64,000 nucleotides of DNA, from positions 1 through 64,000 of the forward strand of contig NZ_QMFA01000021.1 in NCBI RefSeq assembly GCF_003285005.1, written 5' to 3'. Shown one piece after another: positions 61,393 through 64,000 of the stretch. A model generated the notes under the pieces. That model worked only from the letters and a program-made list of their open reading frames with translations, was not told where the DNA came from and made no database searches. Position 1 is the first letter of the stretch; every line of letters starts with the position of its first letter. The position numbers and the translations under genes are program-made. Origin of the DNA: Paenibacillus sp. YN15. Its GTDB lineage: Bacteria > Bacillota > Bacilli > Paenibacillales > NBRC-103111.

Positions 61393-61460
61393 AATCTTAA
61401 TGCAATCTTAATACTGGAGGGAAAGTCATAATACGATCCTGATTTTGTTCGTGATATACT
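61393..61460 (+). promoter_or_regulatory. Direct repeats and -10 box upstream of the KdpD-type gene
   Basis: AATCTTAAT occurs at 61393-61401 and 61404-61412, 11 bp apart, the usual spacing of an OmpR/PhoB-type regulator. A -10 box TATACT lies at 61455-61460 with no good -35, about 43 bases downstream. This suggests activation by a winged-helix response regulator such as KdpE or PhoP. Confidence 0.45.
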
Positions 61461-61538
61461 TACCCAAATGGGCACCCAAAGCCGCTCGTTTATGTGGCTC
61501 CGGAACCATGTTATTCCAGGGAAGCGGGGCAAACCAAC

Positions 61539-64000
61539 ATGCCAGCCATACAAGCCGGAGATGCAAGCTGGTTCGGGCATAGCCGTAAACCCCCGGACAA
61601 AAAACGGGGTACATTAAAAATATTCCTAAGCTTTTCTCCCGGAGCAGGCAAAACCCTTGCCATGCTAAAAGCGGGCTGCCAGGAGCGGAACGAGGGGAAA
61701 CAGGTAGCAGCCGGATTTATCCGCCATTATAACAGGCCGGAGCTGTTAACCCTCCTAAATGATCTGAAGATGGCTCCGACTGCGGCTTTTCCTGCCGGGA
61801 ACCCGGATCAGGAAGCCTTCGATTTGGATCGCGCCCTTACCGGAAAGCCGGACTTGATCCTGCTGGATGATCTTGCCGCTGCCAATCCGCCAGCCTGCCG
61901 CCACAAAAAAAGACACCAGGATGTTGAGGAGCTGCTTCGGGCCGGCATACATGTATATACAACCTTAAATGTGCAGCAATTGGAGAGCTTGACGGATATC
62001 ATCCCTTACATTGAAGGAGTTTCCGACATCAGACGGATTCCCGACAATGTGCTGGACAATGCCGATTTCCTGGAGCTGGTGGATATTGAACCGAAGGAGC
62101 TGATCTCCCGGTATCAAAGAGGGGAGCTGTCATTGGCGGGCGATGCTGCCGCCTATGCTCCTTTTTTTCAGGAAAAAACCTTGACCCATCTAAGAGAAAT
62201 TGCGCTTAGGATGACGGCCGCCCAATTAAACCGGATTGCCGCGCGGCTGCGAATCCAAGCCAATCGGGAGGAATCGGAGGTTAAGGATCATATTCTGGTC
62301 TGTCTGTCAGCCGCCTCCTCCAACAAGAAGGTGATCCGCACAGCCGCCCGGATGGCGGAGGTGTTTCACGCCAGATTTACCGCGCTTTATGTGGAAACAT
62401 CGGAAGCCAATGAGCTGGCCTGGAAAGATAAAACAGAGCTTCGGGATAATCTGCGTCTGGCTGAGCAACTAGGGGCCCAGATCGCAACCGTGTATGGGGA
62501 GGATATTCCGGGGCAAATTGCGGAATATGCCAGAACCGGCCATGTTTCCAAAATTGTGCTGGGACGATCCCCCCACAAAAAGCGGGGGTTGTCCAAATCT
62601 ACAGTGGTGGATAAGCTCATTGCGCAGGTTCCCCATATAGAAACCTATATTATTCCCTACCCGGAGCCCTCCGCCCGCAAAAGGCTGTTTCAATATTTGA
62701 AGCCGCCCAAGCTGTCGCTGGCGGATGCAGGGAAAACGGCGGTTATTTTGGGTATTTCTACGTTAATCGGATTCTGGTTTCACCGGATGGGCTACCGGGA
62801 AGCCAATATCATTACCGTATATATTGTGGGGATTCTGCTGCTCGCCACCATGACCCAAGGAAGAATTTACAGTGCGGCGTCGTCCGTTCTCAGTGTGCTG
62901 ATTTTTGATTTTTTCTTTACGGTTCCCCGGTATTCCTTCCGTGCTTATGACTCCAATTATCTGATTACCTTCCTGCTGATGCTGGGGGCATCCTTCCTGA
63001 CCAGCACGCTGACCATGCGGGTTAAGCTTCAGGCGCGACAAGCCGCCCAAAAGGCTTACAGGACGGAGGCGCTGCTGGAGACCAGCCGCAAATTGCAGCA
63101 GGCCCAGGATGCTCCGGCGGTTATTGAGGAGACCGCCCGCCAACTGGTCAAGCTGCTGGACCGCACCGTCATTTTTTATACTGCGGATGAAGGGCGGTTG
63201 TCGGCCCCGAGGTTCTTTCATAAGCAGGAGCCGGAGCAAGCGCAGCAGCTGCTCACGGATGAGAGCGAACGGGCGGTGGCCGACTGGGTATATAAGAACA
63301 ACAAACATGCCGGAGCCACCACGGATACCTTCTCCGGGGCCCGCTGTCTGTATTTGGCTGTGCGGGGCGGTGAGACCGTGTTTGCCGTAGTGGCGGTGGT
63401 GATGAATGACGGGCAGCCCATAGAGGTGTTCGAGAAAAGCCTCATGATTGCCATGCTGGGAGAATGCGGATTAGCCTTGGAGAAGACGCGGCTGAATGAA
63501 CGGCAGCAGGAAATCTCCATGCAGATCCAGCAGGAGCAATTGCGGGCCAATTTGCTGCGGGGCATCTCTCATGACTTGCGGACCCCCTTGACCAGTATTT
63601 CCGGCAACGCAGGCATTCTCATAGGGAACTCCCATGTGTTGAACGAGGCGCAAAAACGGGGGCTGTATGCGGATATCTATGACGACTCTATCTGGCTGAT
63701 CCATCTGGTGGAGAACCTGCTGTCCATTACCCGGATTGAAAACGGCACACTCAACCTGAACTTCCAGGGGGAATTGATCGAGGATGTGATTGCCGAAGCC
63801 TTGCAGCACGTGTCCCGGAATAAGGAGGAGCACCGGATTCAAACGGAGGTTGAGGATGATCTCTTGATGGCCCGGATGGATTCCAGGCTTATCGTCCAGG
63901 TGCTGATCAATTTAATTGACAATGCCGTAAAATATACCCAGGACGGCTCCCATATCCGGATTTCCGCAAAGCGGGAGGACCAGATGGTGCGGGTCGAGGT
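61539..64000 (+). CDS. kdpD: KdpD-type sensor histidine kinase, 3' end outside window
   Basis: The frame is open from ATG 61539 to the window end (about 820 codons). No strong ribosome binding site is seen. The KdpD domain has Walker A FSPGAGKT (Lys38), LILLDDLAAANP, RHKKRHQDVEELL and VYTTLNVQQLESL. A universal-stress-like domain follows (about 245-370), then four membrane segments (about 400-490), a GAF-like region, and HisKA with GISHDLRTPLTSISG (His about 678) and the N box NLIDNAVKYTQD. It senses potassium limitation or turgor with KdpE. No kdpFABC genes lie upstream; the neighbour is a different P-type ATPase. Confidence 0.92.
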   Translation, partial: MPAIQAGDASWFGHSRKPPDKKRGTLKIFLSFSPGAGKTLAMLKAGCQERNEGKQVAAGFIRHYNRPELLTLLNDLKMAPTAAFPAGNPDQEAFDLDRALTGKPDLILLDDLAAANPPACRHKKRHQDVEELLRAGIHVYTTLNVQQLESLTDIIPYIEGVSDIRRIPDNVLDNADFLELVDIEPKELISRYQRGELSLAGDAAAYAPFFQEKTLTHLREIALRMTAAQLNRIAARLRIQANREESEVKDHILVCLSAASSNKKVIRTAARMAEVFHARFTALYVETSEANELAWKDKTELRDNLRLAEQLGAQIATVYGEDIPGQIAEYARTGHVSKIVLGRSPHKKRGLSKSTVVDKLIAQVPHIETYIIPYPEPSARKRLFQYLKPPKLSLADAGKTAVILGISTLIGFWFHRMGYREANIITVYIVGILLLATMTQGRIYSAASSVLSVLIFDFFFTVPRYSFRAYDSNYLITFLLMLGASFLTSTLTMRVKLQARQAAQKAYRTEALLETSRKLQQAQDAPAVIEETARQLVKLLDRTVIFYTADEGRLSAPRFFHKQEPEQAQQLLTDESERAVADWVYKNNKHAGATTDTFSGARCLYLAVRGGETVFAVVAVVMNDGQPIEVFEKSLMIAMLGECGLALEKTRLNERQQEISMQIQQEQLRANLLRGISHDLRTPLTSISGNAGILIGNSHVLNEAQKRGLYADIYDDSIWLIHLVENLLSITRIENGTLNLNFQGELIEDVIAEALQHVSRNKEEHRIQTEVEDDLLMARMDSRLIVQVLINLIDNAVKYTQDGSHIRISAKREDQMVRVE

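Overview
The window looks like chromosomal DNA of a Paenibacillus-type member of the Bacillales. Support comes from strong AGGAGG-type ribosome binding sites with some TTG/GTG starts, LplB/YtcP-type sugar permeases next to AraC or YesM/YesN-like regulators, an Lsa-type ABC-F gene, an S-layer-homology remnant and a clustered tRNA array. Genus is inferred from gene style only.

Layout. 1-367: end of a tRNA cluster (Thr, Glu, Val, Leu) and a terminator. 692-17.8 kb: a first carbohydrate locus. It has a solute-binding lipoprotein interrupted by a 3.26-kb transposon (925-4186), a membrane-bound AraC regulator, two permeases, a GH28-like protein, a DUF1593 protein, a phosphatase, a secreted alginate-lyase-like enzyme with two LamG domains, a CE7 acetyl esterase and an alpha/beta hydrolase. 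The likely substrate is an acetylated, uronic-acid-containing polysaccharide such as pectin. 17.8-20.4 kb: MgtC-like protein, an SLH remnant and an AI-2E-family permease. 20.7-23.8 kb: a visibly AT-rich cassette (ClbS/DfsB-like, P-loop kinase-like, transglutaminase-like, VOC, a frameshifted gene), preceded by a 19-nt piece identical to the tRNA-Leu of this window.

23.9-39.3 kb: a second carbohydrate locus. It has a GH78-like rhamnosidase, LplB/YtcP permeases, a solute-binding lipoprotein, a YesM/YesN-like two-component system, a GH106-like glycosidase and a secreted beta-helix protein. Two promoters, in front of the GH78 and GH106-like genes, carry A/T-rich direct repeats spaced exactly 21 bp that overlap the -35 position; these are plausible sites for the local AraC-type response regulator. 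The likely substrate is a rhamnose-containing glycan such as rhamnogalacturonan.

39.5-52.4 kb: two convergent nickel/peptide/opine-type ABC importer operons. The first is headed by a SAM methyltransferase gene. The second is divergent from an OmpR-type two-component system. 52.5-56.7 kb: an unrecognised 582-aa protein, a fused double permease, and a degraded second copy of the 582-aa gene's start. 56.7-64 kb: an Lsa-type ABC-F gene behind a transcription attenuator, an intergenic inverted-repeat array, a Cd/Zn-type P1B ATPase behind an ArsR-type operator, and a KdpD-type sensor kinase that runs off the window.

The points most worth a second look are the four-gene DDE/AAA transposon and its exact in-frame interruption of the binding protein, the 21-bp direct-repeat regulon, the methyltransferase-importer operon, the tRNA-scarred AT-rich cassette, the fused permease and the intergenic repeat array.
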